A stretch of 64,000 bases of DNA. It comes from JBBDYG01 sp040901765 (GTDB taxonomy: Bacteria; Planctomycetota; Planctomycetia; Pirellulales; Lacipirellulaceae). Location of the stretch: the NCBI GenBank assembly GCA_040901765.1, contig JBBDYG010000013.1, positions 1 through 64,000 of the forward strand, given 5' to 3'. Under the pieces are notes generated by a model that worked only from the letters and a program-made list of their open reading frames with translations, did no database searches and had not been told where the DNA came from. The translations under genes and the position numbers were made by a program. This document shows positions 1 to 8,804 of the stretch, piece by piece; within the stretch, counting starts at the first letter, position 1, and each line of letters starts with the position of its first letter.

Positions 1-63
1 GCTACGGTGAAAAAGGCCGTTGGCCAAATACCGAAGTTATTTTTCCCGCGTTCCTAAGAATCA

Positions 64-1431
64 CTAAGTCAGCTCCCACCCGGGGCGGTACGTGCCGCGG
101 ATGATCTCGGCGGCCTCGGGGACGTTCGTGACGGTGCCCGATTTTCCGTCGTATTCCAGGGCCTTGCCGAGTCGCACGGCGACGTTGCCCAGCAGCATCG
201 CTTCGGTCATGGTTGCGGAGTAATCGAAGTTGCTCATCGGCGCCGCATCCCCATGGATGGTGCGAATCCATTCCTGTTTTTGGTTAAGGTCGCAGACATC
301 CGTGCCGCCCAGCCGCGCGATCGTCGGTTCGGGCCGCTGGAAACCCTCGAACTCTTTACGAGGCAGCAACACCTGGTCGCTACCATAGTCGCTGGGAGTG
401 AGGATCGATCCTTTTGCGCCGATGAAGACCATCCCGCTGTCGGGGGCTTGCTCGCCCTGCAGCAGTTCGGCATCGGGCAGGTTCCGCTGACCCTCTTTGG
501 CGCCCTCGTACCATGTGAGCTTCACTGGCGGCAGATCGCCGCGGCCTGGGAACTCGTAGGTGATCTTGGCCCAGGCGGGGTACGTCTCGGGATTGATGTC
601 GCCGCTGACCGCCGATACGCGTATGGGCAGCCCCAGCTTCAATGCCTTGAAGGCCAGGTTCGCGGTGTGGCAGGCCATGTCGCCAAGCGAGCCGGTGCCG
701 AAGTCCCACCAGCCGCGCCAATCGTGGGGATGGTACGCGGGATGATAGGGCCGCACTGGCGCCGGGCCGAGGAACAAGTCCCAATGGACGTGCGACGGAA
801 TCGGCGGCTTTTCCTTAGGCCGCGCCACGATGTCCGGCGCTTGCTTCCAGTACTTGAAAGGGCGATTGGTCCAGGCATGAACTTCTTGAATGGGACCGAC
901 CGCGCCCGATTGAATCAACTCGATGCCGGCGCGAAAGCCATCGGCGGCAGTGCCTTGGTTCCCCATCTGAGTTTGCACGTTGTACTTGCGGGCCGTCTCG
1001 CGCATCAGCCGGGCTTCATAGGGCGTATGCGTCAGGGGCTTCTGGCAATAAACGTGCTTACCCATCCGCATCGCGCGCAGCGACGCCGGTGCGTGATGAT
1101 GATCGGGCGTGCTGACCACCACGGCGTCGATCTCTTTCTCCATTTCGTCGAGCAGCTTCCGATAATCGACAAACTTTTTCGCCTTGGGAAAGACCTCCGC
1201 CTTGGCGTTCAGCCGTTCTTCATCGATGTCGCAGATCGCGACGACATTGCCGAATTGCCCGGCATGATCGATGTCGCTACGGCCTTTGCCGCCGACGCCG
1301 ATGCCGGCGATGTTCAACCGTTCGTTGGGCGAGTTGCTAAAGGCAATCCGCGAGTGCCCGGCAACCCAAAAGCCAACCGCGCCCGTTGAAACCCCGCCCA
1401 GAAACGTCCGCCGATCAATTCGTCGTGTCAC
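64..1431 (-). CDS. TAT-exported Gfo/Idh/MocA-family oxidoreductase
   Basis: NAD(P)-dependent sugar or inositol dehydrogenase-like protein of the Gfo/Idh/MocA family. The N-terminus has a twin-arginine-type signal (RRIDRRTFLGG) followed by a hydrophobic stretch, so export is likely. A Rossmann motif (GIGVGGKG) lies near residue 45. The usual EKP motif reads QKP (YCQKPLTHT), a variant common in planctomycete members. The C-terminal part contains the HDWRGWWDFGTGSLGDMACH segment seen in secreted members. I chose the GTG at 1431 because GGAG lies about 8 bases upstream; a TTG nine codons earlier is less likely. Substrate cannot be deduced. No operon partner is evident. Confidence 0.88.
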   Translation of the reverse strand: MTRRIDRRTFLGGVSTGAVGFWVAGHSRIAFSNSPNERLNIAGIGVGGKGRSDIDHAGQFGNVVAICDIDEERLNAKAEVFPKAKKFVDYRKLLDEMEKEIDAVVVSTPDHHHAPASLRAMRMGKHVYCQKPLTHTPYEARLMRETARKYNVQTQMGNQGTAADGFRAGIELIQSGAVGPIQEVHAWTNRPFKYWKQAPDIVARPKEKPPIPSHVHWDLFLGPAPVRPYHPAYHPHDWRGWWDFGTGSLGDMACHTANLAFKALKLGLPIRVSAVSGDINPETYPAWAKITYEFPGRGDLPPVKLTWYEGAKEGQRNLPDAELLQGEQAPDSGMVFIGAKGSILTPSDYGSDQVLLPRKEFEGFQRPEPTIARLGGTDVCDLNQKQEWIRTIHGDAAPMSNFDYSATMTEAMLLGNVAVRLGKALEYDGKSGTVTNVPEAAEIIRGTYRPGWELT

Positions 1432-1486
1432 AGTCAAGTCTCCACAATTCGACAACAAGAGTTAGGAAATAACCACGGATCCAATA

Positions 1487-1618
1487 GCGCGGCCGTAGCC
1501 GCAACCAAAGGATTTAACAGGAGGAAACAGAGGAAACAGAGAAGATTATAGCCATACTTTTCTCTACTTTCTCTGTTTCCTCCTGTTCCATGTATTTGGT
1601 CGCGGCCATAGGCCGCGC
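1487..1618. repeat. Nested palindromic repeat (hairpin within a hairpin)
   Basis: The outer arms 1487-1509 and 1595-1618 are near-perfect inverted copies (GCGCGGCC...ACCAAA). They enclose a second inverted pair, 1516-1543 and 1560-1587, built on AACAGGAGGAAACAGAGG. The inner module recurs at 2946-3027 and 49452-49556. It lies between two minus-strand genes. It resembles BIME/REP-like sequence more than a terminator, since no T-tract follows the stem. Confidence 0.75.
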
Positions 1619-1651
1619 TGGGAAATGAGTGCCATCCGCGTAAGTCGGTGT

Positions 1652-2887
1652 TTAATTGAGATCGGGCTTTCCGTCGCGGTCGACGTCGAGCGCCTTCAGG
1701 TCGAGGTACGTATAGGGCCGCTGGTAAGCTTCTCGGTCACCCTTGGCGAAGGAAATCCACATCCGCAGATCGGTGGCGTCGTACACCACGTTGACCACGT
1801 TGCCACCCTTGATGGGAATCTGATTCGCGAGCTCGACCAGCGCTTCGCCATTGAGCTTGCCGTGCTCGGATTGCAACGTGGGAAATGCGCCGCGACCTTC
1901 ATCGTTGTACACAACGCACGACAAAACGTGAGGCGCAAATTCGTCGGTGGGGTCGTTATCCTTCCAGATGGTGACTTGTTGGTCCGGCGATTCGGGGGAA
2001 TGAGCACGGATCTTCACCGCCCGCCGCTCCTTTTGGCCGTCGCCGAACACATAGTGGTAACGCTTGGTGAGCGGCTGCGACTGGAAGATCTCAAGCGCCT
2101 TGCTGAGCGAGTCGGCGTCGTACAGTAGGTTTCGGAAAAGCACCGTGAAATGGGGTGCATGCACCTGGTAGGGCATTTCGCTGGCGGCGGCGTCGCCCAT
2201 TTCGGACAACACAATGCCCCGGGCGTTCATGCCGGTGTGAGCGCCGATCATCCCGGCGAACGCCGGCACGATGTGGGGAATCCCGTGGTCGGGCACGTAC
2301 ATCACGATCACCGGAAACTCGTGCGCCCCAACCTCCAGGCTCCAATCGAGATTGCGGGTTTGATACAGGTGCCCGTCCGCGGTGGCCTCGCCCCAGGCGG
2401 AGATGCTGCTGCACGAATAGGGCATCAGCAGCGGCACGGCATGCACCGCCTGCAACACGGAAAGCGGCAGCCCCGAGCCGTCCGCCAGGCCCGCCAACTC
2501 CTGCTCCACGCGATCGTCGGCATAGGCGGCCGAGCGGGACCAGACCTCGCACAACACTTCTTGCGAGACGCCCAGCTCGCGCGAGATTCCACTCAGCGCC
2601 GCCGGGACGAACTGCCGGATTTCGTCGCGCGTCTGCTGCCCGAGGTGATAGCCCATTTCGTAGGGCGTGCCGCGGACCAGCACCACGGGAACCTTCACCG
2701 ACCCCTCGCCGACCGTGATGCGATGCCCGCTGCCGCCGTCGGTCGTTGGCCGGGCGAAGATCGTGCTCGCCGGAGCGTCGCGGCCAACTCCGGCGCGAAG
2801 TTGTTCCGCTTTGTCCTGAGCGACGACGGTTGAAACAACCGCCCATGCACAGATCACTACCGCGAGACACAGAAATGGTCGCGACAT
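1652..2887 (-). CDS. C45-type Ntn-hydrolase (acyltransferase/amidase-like), secreted
   Basis: 411-residue protein with an N-terminal signal peptide (about residues 1-23, ending near VVAQ). It carries the hallmarks of the C45/acyl-coenzyme A:6-aminopenicillanic acid acyltransferase-like Ntn-hydrolases: RGTPYEMGYHLGQQ near residue 72, and the probable self-processing nucleophile Cys159 in SCSSISAWGEATADG, followed by YQTRNLDWS. Known members cleave or transfer acyl groups on small amides or peptides after autoproteolysis; the substrate here is unknown. The ATG at 2887 is preceded by GAGAAG. No functional partner is adjacent. Confidence 0.8.
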   Translation of the reverse strand: MSRPFLCLAVVICAWAVVSTVVAQDKAEQLRAGVGRDAPASTIFARPTTDGGSGHRITVGEGSVKVPVVLVRGTPYEMGYHLGQQTRDEIRQFVPAALSGISRELGVSQEVLCEVWSRSAAYADDRVEQELAGLADGSGLPLSVLQAVHAVPLLMPYSCSSISAWGEATADGHLYQTRNLDWSLEVGAHEFPVIVMYVPDHGIPHIVPAFAGMIGAHTGMNARGIVLSEMGDAAASEMPYQVHAPHFTVLFRNLLYDADSLSKALEIFQSQPLTKRYHYVFGDGQKERRAVKIRAHSPESPDQQVTIWKDNDPTDEFAPHVLSCVVYNDEGRGAFPTLQSEHGKLNGEALVELANQIPIKGGNVVNVVYDATDLRMWISFAKGDREAYQRPYTYLDLKALDVDRDGKPDLN

Positions 2888-2945
2888 ATCATCTTCTCGG
2901 CATTACAGATCAGTAGAAAGCTGTACTTAGACCACAAGAAACATG

Positions 2946-3027
2946 AACAGGAGGAAACAGAGGGAACAGAGAAAAACATGGCTAAATTCTTCTCTCTTTT
3001 TCTCCGTTTCCTCTGTTATCTTCTGTC
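2946..3027. repeat. Palindromic repeat, AACAGGAGGAAACAGAGG family
   Basis: Imperfect inverted repeat with left arm AACAGGAGGAAACAGAGGG and a matching right arm ending TTCTGTC. It is a sequence relative of the inner module at 1516-1587 and of 49452-49556. Confidence 0.7.
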
Positions 3028-3086
3028 AAATCGTTGGTTCCGCTATGTCCACCGTGAATGCGCGGTTCCAACTCGGGCTATCTCAC

Positions 3087-3245
3087 TTACGGCGATTCGG
3101 CTGACTGTCCGTCGCGGCGGTTGCCCCACCGATTGTAGACGATGGGATCGACATCCCAGGCGATGAAATGGACAGCCCCGTCGCCGAAACAGGCATTAAA
3201 GCCGCCGCTACGACAGTTCGCCAAGAAAATCACAGGCTCTCCGAG
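3087..3245 (-). pseudogene. C-terminal remnant of a DUF1559 (pseudopilin-like) protein
   Basis: The minus strand reads through 52 codons to a stop at 3087-3089. The peptide includes FNACFGDGAVHFIAW and DVDPIVYNRWGNRRDG. This is the C-terminal signature of planctomycete DUF1559 proteins (the H-X9-DG region), with the usual His replaced by Asn. Nothing upstream encodes the prepilin-type N-terminus: the frame runs into a short palindrome built on GACTCGTGAATTCACGAGTC at about 3250-3275. I read it as a truncated gene left after a rearrangement. Confidence 0.7.
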
Positions 3246-3291
3246 TTGTGAATTCACGAGTCGGAGACTCGTGCCACGCTCCGCTGAATGC

Positions 3292-4251
3292 TCAGCGGAG
3301 ATTTCGGCTTCGATAAAATCCCGCTACCGCGGCGAGTGCCATGAAAACGCAGACTAGGCTAGTGGGCTCCGGCACGGCAGCGGAGCCGCTTCCAAGCTCC
3401 TCGGTGGTGTTGCCAAAGTTCGCCTTCCAAAGGTCGTACCCTGCCTGCGTGTCGTCAGGGCTGCCGCCGTCGCGCCACACGGGATAGTCCGCCGCATTCA
3501 CGGTTCCGTCCTCGTTGTAGTCGCCTGGCAGTTCCAGTGGTGGATCGACGAAGGGGACGTCCTGTGCGGCCGCAAAGCGGTAAATGCCAAAAGTGTTCGG
3601 GTCGTCTGGGGAGTACGCGAGTCCCGCCATGCCTGCTGATGTAAACGTGGAGTCGGTAGCGAAAGCCTGTGGCGACTCTGGCTTTGGTTGACCTGGCTGC
3701 CAGGCGAAGGCACTCAGCTGGTCGCCGACGATGTTGAGTTCGAGAATGATTTCGCTCCCTGCATTGAAGGGCAAATCAAATGTAGTACCGATGTCCAATG
3801 TCCCCCCCAACCCGAAGGATATCTGTATATTAAGATTTCCGCTGACGTCAACATACGCGAGATACCCCTCCAGCGATGTGGGATTGATGCGTCCGAGGAC
3901 GACTAAATTGCCCCCGGTGTTGTTGACGGGATCATTCGGGTCCGGCATTACGATACCCTGCGTACGGACATAAGTGTCGTTGAAGTTGAAGCCATCCACC
4001 CACGTTACGCTCTGACCCGTAAGGGAGTCGTCGTCGGGATTCAGGAGATAATCGCCACTTGAAGCGTCATAGATACCAGGGAAATAGGGGCTGCCGCCCG
4101 CGTTTTCGATCCAAGTGACAGGATTACCGTCGGTGACGCTTCCGTCGTTAAAGTCATCAAACCATCCCGCGGCGAGTGCCGCCGGTACGATGCCGACCGA
4201 TAGTGCCAACGCTGCCACGAATTGCCAAACGCCGATCCGAGCAAGAAACAT
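3292..4251 (-). CDS. Secreted PEP-CTERM protein with dockerin-like segment
   Basis: 319 residues: a signal peptide (about 1-28), a beta-rich domain of about 200 residues resembling LamG/concanavalin-like folds, then a dockerin-like calcium motif (GDYNEDGTVNAADYPVW, D-x-N-x-D-G), and a C-terminal VPEPTS motif followed by a hydrophobic helix and an Arg-rich end. The last part is a PEP-CTERM sorting signal, recognised by an exosortase. Start ATG 4251 is supported by GGAGGG 6-7 bases upstream. It is probably cell-envelope or exopolysaccharide associated. Ligand unknown. Confidence 0.85.
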   Translation of the reverse strand: MFLARIGVWQFVAALALSVGIVPAALAAGWFDDFNDGSVTDGNPVTWIENAGGSPYFPGIYDASSGDYLLNPDDDSLTGQSVTWVDGFNFNDTYVRTQGIVMPDPNDPVNNTGGNLVVLGRINPTSLEGYLAYVDVSGNLNIQISFGLGGTLDIGTTFDLPFNAGSEIILELNIVGDQLSAFAWQPGQPKPESPQAFATDSTFTSAGMAGLAYSPDDPNTFGIYRFAAAQDVPFVDPPLELPGDYNEDGTVNAADYPVWRDGGSPDDTQAGYDLWKANFGNTTEELGSGSAAVPEPTSLVCVFMALAAVAGFYRSRNLR

Positions 4252-4638
4252 TTGTGACCCTCCACCTGAAGCGCGAATTAAAAAGGCCTAAATCTTAGGA
4301 AAAAGCGATGCCGAAGCTGCGAGACGGGGCCGAGCGATGCCGGCCGTCTCCGACTGTACAGAACTTGATGTCGATGCGACATGTTTTGTGAAAAGTAACG
4401 CCCCGCGGTTCTGGGATTCCAGAACCCCTGCAATTACGAAGGTAACGACAATCGGGGCGTTTGTCCAGCAATAAATGGTTATTTTCCGTGCAAAGGTGGC
4501 AATAATGGCATCCGGGGAACGAATTCAGACTGGTCCGGACTTGCCGGTACGATGCGTTCTAGAGCTGGAATTCCAAAACGCGCTCCGCTCCGAACTGCTA
4601 TGCCGAAGGGGCAGCGTCGCGGCTAACTTGCCGTGCGA
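4252..4638. other. Intergenic region without a recognisable gene
   Basis: 387 bases between the PEP-CTERM gene and the HicB-like gene. Short open frames exist on both strands, but none has a convincing start, Shine-Dalgarno sequence or recognisable product. The upstream promoter of the PEP-CTERM gene should lie near 4260-4330; I see no clear -35/-10 pair. Confidence 0.5.
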
Positions 4639-4857
4639 TCATCCGACTTCCTGCATCGGGCGCACGCGCGGCTCGGGAAGCCGCCGACCCTCGGCCGCAA
4701 AGTGTTCGAGCACTTTATCCACCACGCATAATTCGCTGTACAATGTCGCGGGATCGTCGCCGTGAATCCCCGTCACGACGTCGGGGCACTTGCCGATGTA
4801 CGTTCCGTCCTCGTCGCTCCACTCGACCCACTTATGATATTGATCACTCGATCTCAT
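4639..4857 (-). CDS. HicB-like antitoxin fold protein, orphan
   Basis: 72 residues. The N-terminal KWVEWSDEDGTYIGKCPDV matches the partial RNase H fold of HicB-like antitoxins, followed by the typical helix that ends in a proline-rich tail. The C-terminal DNA-binding domain of full HicB proteins is absent. No HicA-type double-stranded RNA-binding toxin lies next to it on either side, so it is either an orphan antitoxin or a stand-alone HicB_lk protein. Confidence 0.65.
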   Translation of the reverse strand: MRSSDQYHKWVEWSDEDGTYIGKCPDVVTGIHGDDPATLYSELCVVDKVLEHFAAEGRRLPEPRVRPMQEVG

Positions 4858-4920
4858 CGATCACCTCGATTATGCGTACAACTAGCTCGTACGAATCGTC
4901 GGAGTGGAACACTGATCTTC

Positions 4921-4988
4921 GCTAATCTACACTAATCCGGAGTTTGATTGGGATTTTTCCATAAGCGCCGATTAGCGTTCATTAGCGG
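4921..4988. repeat. Imperfect inverted repeat, GCTAATCTACACTAAT family
   Basis: Left arm GCTAATCTACACTAATC and right arm GATTAGCGTTCATTAGC. A related pair lies at about 47534-47603, near the 3' end of ackA. It sits directly at the 3' end of the ABC-F gene. Confidence 0.5.
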
Positions 4989-4989
4989 T

Positions 4990-6750
4990 TCACCCCATCT
5001 CTGACAAATCCAACCACTCGTGCTCCAACACTTCAACCTCTGCGCTTAGCTTCGCTAACTGTTTTTGCAGGCCGGTCGCGTCGTCGGCGTTGGTGGCGGA
5101 CATCAAACGGGCGCTCGTTTCTTTTTTTTCATCGTCGAGCTTGGCGATTTTGCGTTCGAGCGCCTTGAGCTTCTTTTGGGCGTCGCGGTCGGAGCGGCCG
5201 CGGGGTTTGGTCTCGGCGATATCGGTCTGGTGGGGGTGCTTGGCGGCCTCCGTCCGCAGACCGTCGTCGATTTCCTTTTGCACGCGGTAAACGTAGTCGT
5301 CGAAGCTCGCCGGGTAGCTAATCACGCGGCTGTCGCGGACTTCGACTACTTCGGTTGCCACCTCGCGCATGAAATAGCGGTCGTGGCTCGTGAAGATGAC
5401 CGTGCCGCGATAGCGCTTCAGCGCTTCGGCAAGCGCCTGTACTGTTTCCACGTCGAGATGGTTCCCCGGTTCGTCGAGGATCAGCACGTTGTGCTTCTCG
5501 AGCAGCAGGCCCGCCAGCACAAGCCGTGCTCGCTCGCCGCCACTGAGGACTCGGATTCTTTTCTCGGCGAGTTCGCCACTGAATAGGAAGCTACCCGCCA
5601 CATCTTTGATTTGCTGCATTGTGGTATTGGGCGCGGCCTGATAATCGAGATAGTCTTGAACGGACTTTTCTTCGGGGAGTGTCGAGTAAACGTGTTGGGC
5701 ATAGACGCCGATCTGGCAGCCGTAGCCCCATTTGATTTCGCCCGCGCGAGGCGCAAGCGAGCCGCAGATCGTGCGGAGAAACGTGGTCTTGCCTTGGCCG
5801 TTGTCGCCCACCACGCCAACGCGAGAACCGTGCTCGATCTCGACCTGCACGTCGCTGGCAACTTCACGGTCGGGATATCCGATCGAAACGCCCTCCGTTC
5901 GCACGGCGGGGCCTTGTCGCGGCTCGACCTCGGGGAAGCTGAACCGCACGCCGGCTTCTTCGCCCCGCACTTCGCGCAGCGTGAGCCGCTCGAGCTGCTT
6001 CGCTTTGCTGCGGGCCTGGCTGGCCATGCTGGCCTTGGCGCGGTTCTTATTAATAAACGTCTCAAGCTGCCGCCGCTTCACCAGCGTCGAGGCGTTTACG
6101 CGTTCGTCGTGCTCGCGCCGTTCCGCAAGGTTCGCGAGGTAGGCATCCACGTCGCCGGGGTACATGGCCAGCTCACCGCGGGAAATCTCGAGCGTGTAGT
6201 TGCACGTCTTTTTAAGAAACGCCCGGTCGTGCGAGATGATCAGGCAGCCTGCCTTGAAGTGCCGCAGGAAATGTTCGAGCAGCATCTGCGTGCGCAGATC
6301 GAGAAAGTTGGTCGGCTCGTCGAGAATCAGCAAATTCGGATCGTGCAACAACAGCGCCGCGAGCTTCACGCGGGTCTGCCAGCCGCCCGATAGCTCGCGC
6401 ACGGGCCGGTCGAGCATCGCATCGACGAGCGCGAACTGCCAGGCGACTTCGGCGCACCGCCATTCCGGCTCGCCCGAGTCGCGCATTAGGAACTCGGCCA
6501 CGGTCTCTTGCGGGCCGAAGGGATCGTGCTGCCGCAGGTAGCCGAGCGTGAGCTTTTTGCTGCGGATGATCTCGCCGGCATCGAGTTCTTCCTCGCCAAG
6601 CAAGATGCGAGCCACGGTAGATTTCCCCGCGCCGTTGCGGCCGATCATGCCGACCTTCTGGTCGTCGGTAAGTGCGCAATCAGCGCCGTCCAGCAGGTGC
6701 TGGTCGCCATAGCGTTTGTAAGCGTCTTGAAGTTGGAGGACGACGGGCAT
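4990..6750 (-). CDS. ABC-F family ATPase (EttA/Uup-type)
   Basis: Two ABC ATPase domains and no membrane segment, as expected of ribosome-associated ABC-F proteins. Domain 1: Walker A GRNGAGKST (residues 38-46), signature LSGGW, Walker B LLILDEPTNFLD. Domain 2: Walker A GDNGQGKTT, signature LSGGE, Walker B LILDEPGNHLD. The inter-domain linker is charged, and a C-terminal coiled coil (about the last 60 residues) resembles Uup. I chose ATG 6750 (MPVVLQLQ); the frame extends 21 codons upstream, but that part is just interspersed-repeat sequence. Likely role is in translation; a specific antibiotic-resistance role cannot be claimed. Confidence 0.9.
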   Translation of the reverse strand: MPVVLQLQDAYKRYGDQHLLDGADCALTDDQKVGMIGRNGAGKSTVARILLGEEELDAGEIIRSKKLTLGYLRQHDPFGPQETVAEFLMRDSGEPEWRCAEVAWQFALVDAMLDRPVRELSGGWQTRVKLAALLLHDPNLLILDEPTNFLDLRTQMLLEHFLRHFKAGCLIISHDRAFLKKTCNYTLEISRGELAMYPGDVDAYLANLAERREHDERVNASTLVKRRQLETFINKNRAKASMASQARSKAKQLERLTLREVRGEEAGVRFSFPEVEPRQGPAVRTEGVSIGYPDREVASDVQVEIEHGSRVGVVGDNGQGKTTFLRTICGSLAPRAGEIKWGYGCQIGVYAQHVYSTLPEEKSVQDYLDYQAAPNTTMQQIKDVAGSFLFSGELAEKRIRVLSGGERARLVLAGLLLEKHNVLILDEPGNHLDVETVQALAEALKRYRGTVIFTSHDRYFMREVATEVVEVRDSRVISYPASFDDYVYRVQKEIDDGLRTEAAKHPHQTDIAETKPRGRSDRDAQKKLKALERKIAKLDDEKKETSARLMSATNADDATGLQKQLAKLSAEVEVLEHEWLDLSEMG

Positions 6751-6764
6751 GGGAGGGAATTTGG

Positions 6765-6908
6765 GATTTCTGATTTCTGATTTCTGATTTGGGATTGCGG
6801 ATTGCGGAATCACAACCTTTTGGGTGGCACGCCCAGAGTCTTCGATGGGCGTGGTGAAGTGTGTACCAGCGTGCCCACGCCCTTCGCGGACTCAGGGCGT
6901 GCCACCCC
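6765..6908. repeat. Interspersed repeats upstream of the ABC-F gene
   Basis: Tandem GATTTCTGATTTCTGATTT and GGATTGCGGATTGCGG units, followed by a palindrome whose arms are GGTGGCACGCCCAGAG (6821-6836) and a matching GGCGTGCCACC (6896-6906). The GATTGCGG family recurs at 26650-26700, 29757-29850 and 33957-34030. Confidence 0.65.
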
Positions 6909-8601
6909 TTCTTGTTCGCCAGCCAACGAACGCCAGCGCCACGCAGGCCGCTAGGCACGAGCCGGCGAACCAGTCGCCCGTGGCGACATAGAAACTGGTG
7001 CGGGGGTCGAGGGGTACCATGGCGACGATTACGTCTTCGGCTAGGCGGGTGCTTTGGTGAAGGATTTTACCCGACCCGTCGATCACCGCCGAGAGGCCGC
7101 CGTTGGCGGCGATCACCAGCGGGGTGCGGGTCTCAATCGCTCGAAACACGCCGCAGGCGAGGTGCTGATCCAGCTCGCTGGAACCCCAGTACCAGGCGTC
7201 GTTGGTGACGTTCACCAACACGTCGGGCTGCTTGCCGTCTTGAGATAATTCGCGCACCTGCCGGCGAATGACGTGCGGGATCACAGTTTCATAACAAATG
7301 CTCGGCACGTAGCGGATCCCGTCGAGATCGAATGCAACCGGTCCCGCGCCGTGCGTGGCACTGCCGGTAATTGGAGTTAAGGTATCGAGCCACGGTAGCC
7401 ACTTTGCGAACGGCACGTACTCGCCGAACACCACGAGATGCGATTTATCGTAGGTCGCGAGCAACTTGCCGGCTCGGTTCACGAGGGCGGTCGAGTTGTA
7501 GGCGTCGAGCATCGGCCCCTGGCCGTCGCCGCTATGGTGCCAGTGAAGCCGATCAATGCCGACCAGCAGCGGCGTGCCGAGCATTGTCGCGAGCGTCTTC
7601 AAGTCGTTCGGTCCCGCGGCGGAATTTTCCTCTAGTGAATAGTTTGTACCTGGAGGCAGTTTATAATTGGGTGAAAACGTGGCTAGCCAGGTGCGGAACA
7701 TCGTTTCGGGCCAGATGATTACATCGAGCGAACGGCCGGCGGTTTTCGCTTCGGCAACGGCTTGCTTTGAGAGCCGCAGGTAGTCGTCCATGATCCGCTT
7801 CTGCCGGCCTTCCTCTTGCTTCCAAGTCGGGAGGGTGTTGCCTTGGATGAGAGCGATGGTGGGGTCTTTACGCGTTAGCTCGCTGCGTGCCGCGGCGTCC
7901 CGCGCGTCGCTCCCCACTCCGTACATTACTGCAGCAAGAACGATGCAGACAATAACCAACACGCGCTTCCAGAGGAGACGCGGCGAAGTTAGGACATCGA
8001 TGGATAGGCAACCCGTGATCAAAGCGGCCACGAGCATCACGAGGAAAGAGACGCCATACGCGCCGACAAGATCGGCGGCTTGGATGAGCGGATTAAAATG
8101 AACTTGCGTGTGCCCCAGCGACCCCATCAGAAATCCAGTCATCAGATGTCCCTGCGCGAGTTCTAGCCCCGTCCACACGACGGGCGCAACGATCCACAGC
8201 GGCCAGCGCAGGTGGTGGACGCCGACGCGCGACAAGCCGACGAACATTGGCAGGTAGGCGCCGAGATACGCGGCCAGTGCAAGCCATCCGAAGTAGGTCG
8301 CTGGATGCGGCAGCCGCAACCAGTGGAGCGTCATCAGCCAGAAGAGCACTCCCGCGAGATAGATTTTTAGATAAGGCCGACGGCCGGCAAGTTCGTCTCG
8401 TCGCACGAGCAGCAGCCACGGTATCGGCGCAAACCAACCGAGCCAGCCCCAAGCGAGCGGCGGCAGCGCCGCCCAAAGGAGCAGGCTTCCGGCGCAGGCG
8501 ATTGCCCAGGTCGATTGCCGCCAAGCGGGCGGCGCTCGGGCCTCGGGAGCGGAAAATAGCCGTATGCGTGGCGTCGGTGAGATGGTCGCGGACGTGCTCA
8601 T
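6892..8601 (-). CDS. lnt: Apolipoprotein N-acyltransferase
   Basis: 569 residues from ATG 8601. It transfers the third acyl chain to the N-terminal Cys of lipoproteins in the inner membrane. The N-terminal half has about six membrane helices; the C-terminal half is a nitrilase-like domain with the catalytic triad visible as Glu in IIWPETMF, Lys near FAKWLPW following FGEYVPF, and Cys in PSICYETV. A last membrane helix follows. An in-frame ATG 24 codons upstream is possible but would add a non-membrane leader of odd composition. It fits with the several lipobox proteins in this window. Confidence 0.9.
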   Translation of the reverse strand: MSTSATISPTPRIRLFSAPEARAPPAWRQSTWAIACAGSLLLWAALPPLAWGWLGWFAPIPWLLLVRRDELAGRRPYLKIYLAGVLFWLMTLHWLRLPHPATYFGWLALAAYLGAYLPMFVGLSRVGVHHLRWPLWIVAPVVWTGLELAQGHLMTGFLMGSLGHTQVHFNPLIQAADLVGAYGVSFLVMLVAALITGCLSIDVLTSPRLLWKRVLVIVCIVLAAVMYGVGSDARDAAARSELTRKDPTIALIQGNTLPTWKQEEGRQKRIMDDYLRLSKQAVAEAKTAGRSLDVIIWPETMFRTWLATFSPNYKLPPGTNYSLEENSAAGPNDLKTLATMLGTPLLVGIDRLHWHHSGDGQGPMLDAYNSTALVNRAGKLLATYDKSHLVVFGEYVPFAKWLPWLDTLTPITGSATHGAGPVAFDLDGIRYVPSICYETVIPHVIRRQVRELSQDGKQPDVLVNVTNDAWYWGSSELDQHLACGVFRAIETRTPLVIAANGGLSAVIDGSGKILHQSTRLAEDVIVAMVPLDPRTSFYVATGDWFAGSCLAACVALAFVGWRTRRGGTP

Positions 8602-8640
8602 GCTGAATGGATACTCGAACCGAAAGCAATCAATCAATAG

Positions 8641-8756
8641 CACCACGGTGGCACGAAGAGCACGGAGTATCAATGAGCTAAAGCAATTGGATTGCTACAC
8701 TTCGATAATCGCGGTTCGATGATTGTTTTCTCCGTGTGCTCCGTGCCGCCGTGGTG
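8641..8756. repeat. Palindromic repeat, CACCACGGTGGCACG family
   Basis: Left arm CACCACGGTGGCACGAAG...CACGGAG and right arm CTCCGTGTGCTCCGTG...CCGTGGTG, separated by about 60 bases. It forms a long imperfect stem between lnt and the following lipoprotein gene. Confidence 0.65.
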
Positions 8757-8804
8757 AGTCAAGATTTCAGTTTTCGCGACAATGTTCCGTATAGCGATTG
8801 GAGT

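Noticed and set aside
253..1389. A 378-codon open frame on the + strand opposite the first oxidoreductase gene
   Set aside because: It is antisense to a gene with clear Gfo/Idh/MocA motifs; its predicted protein is Arg/Ala-rich and has no recognisable domain. High GC makes long antisense frames common.
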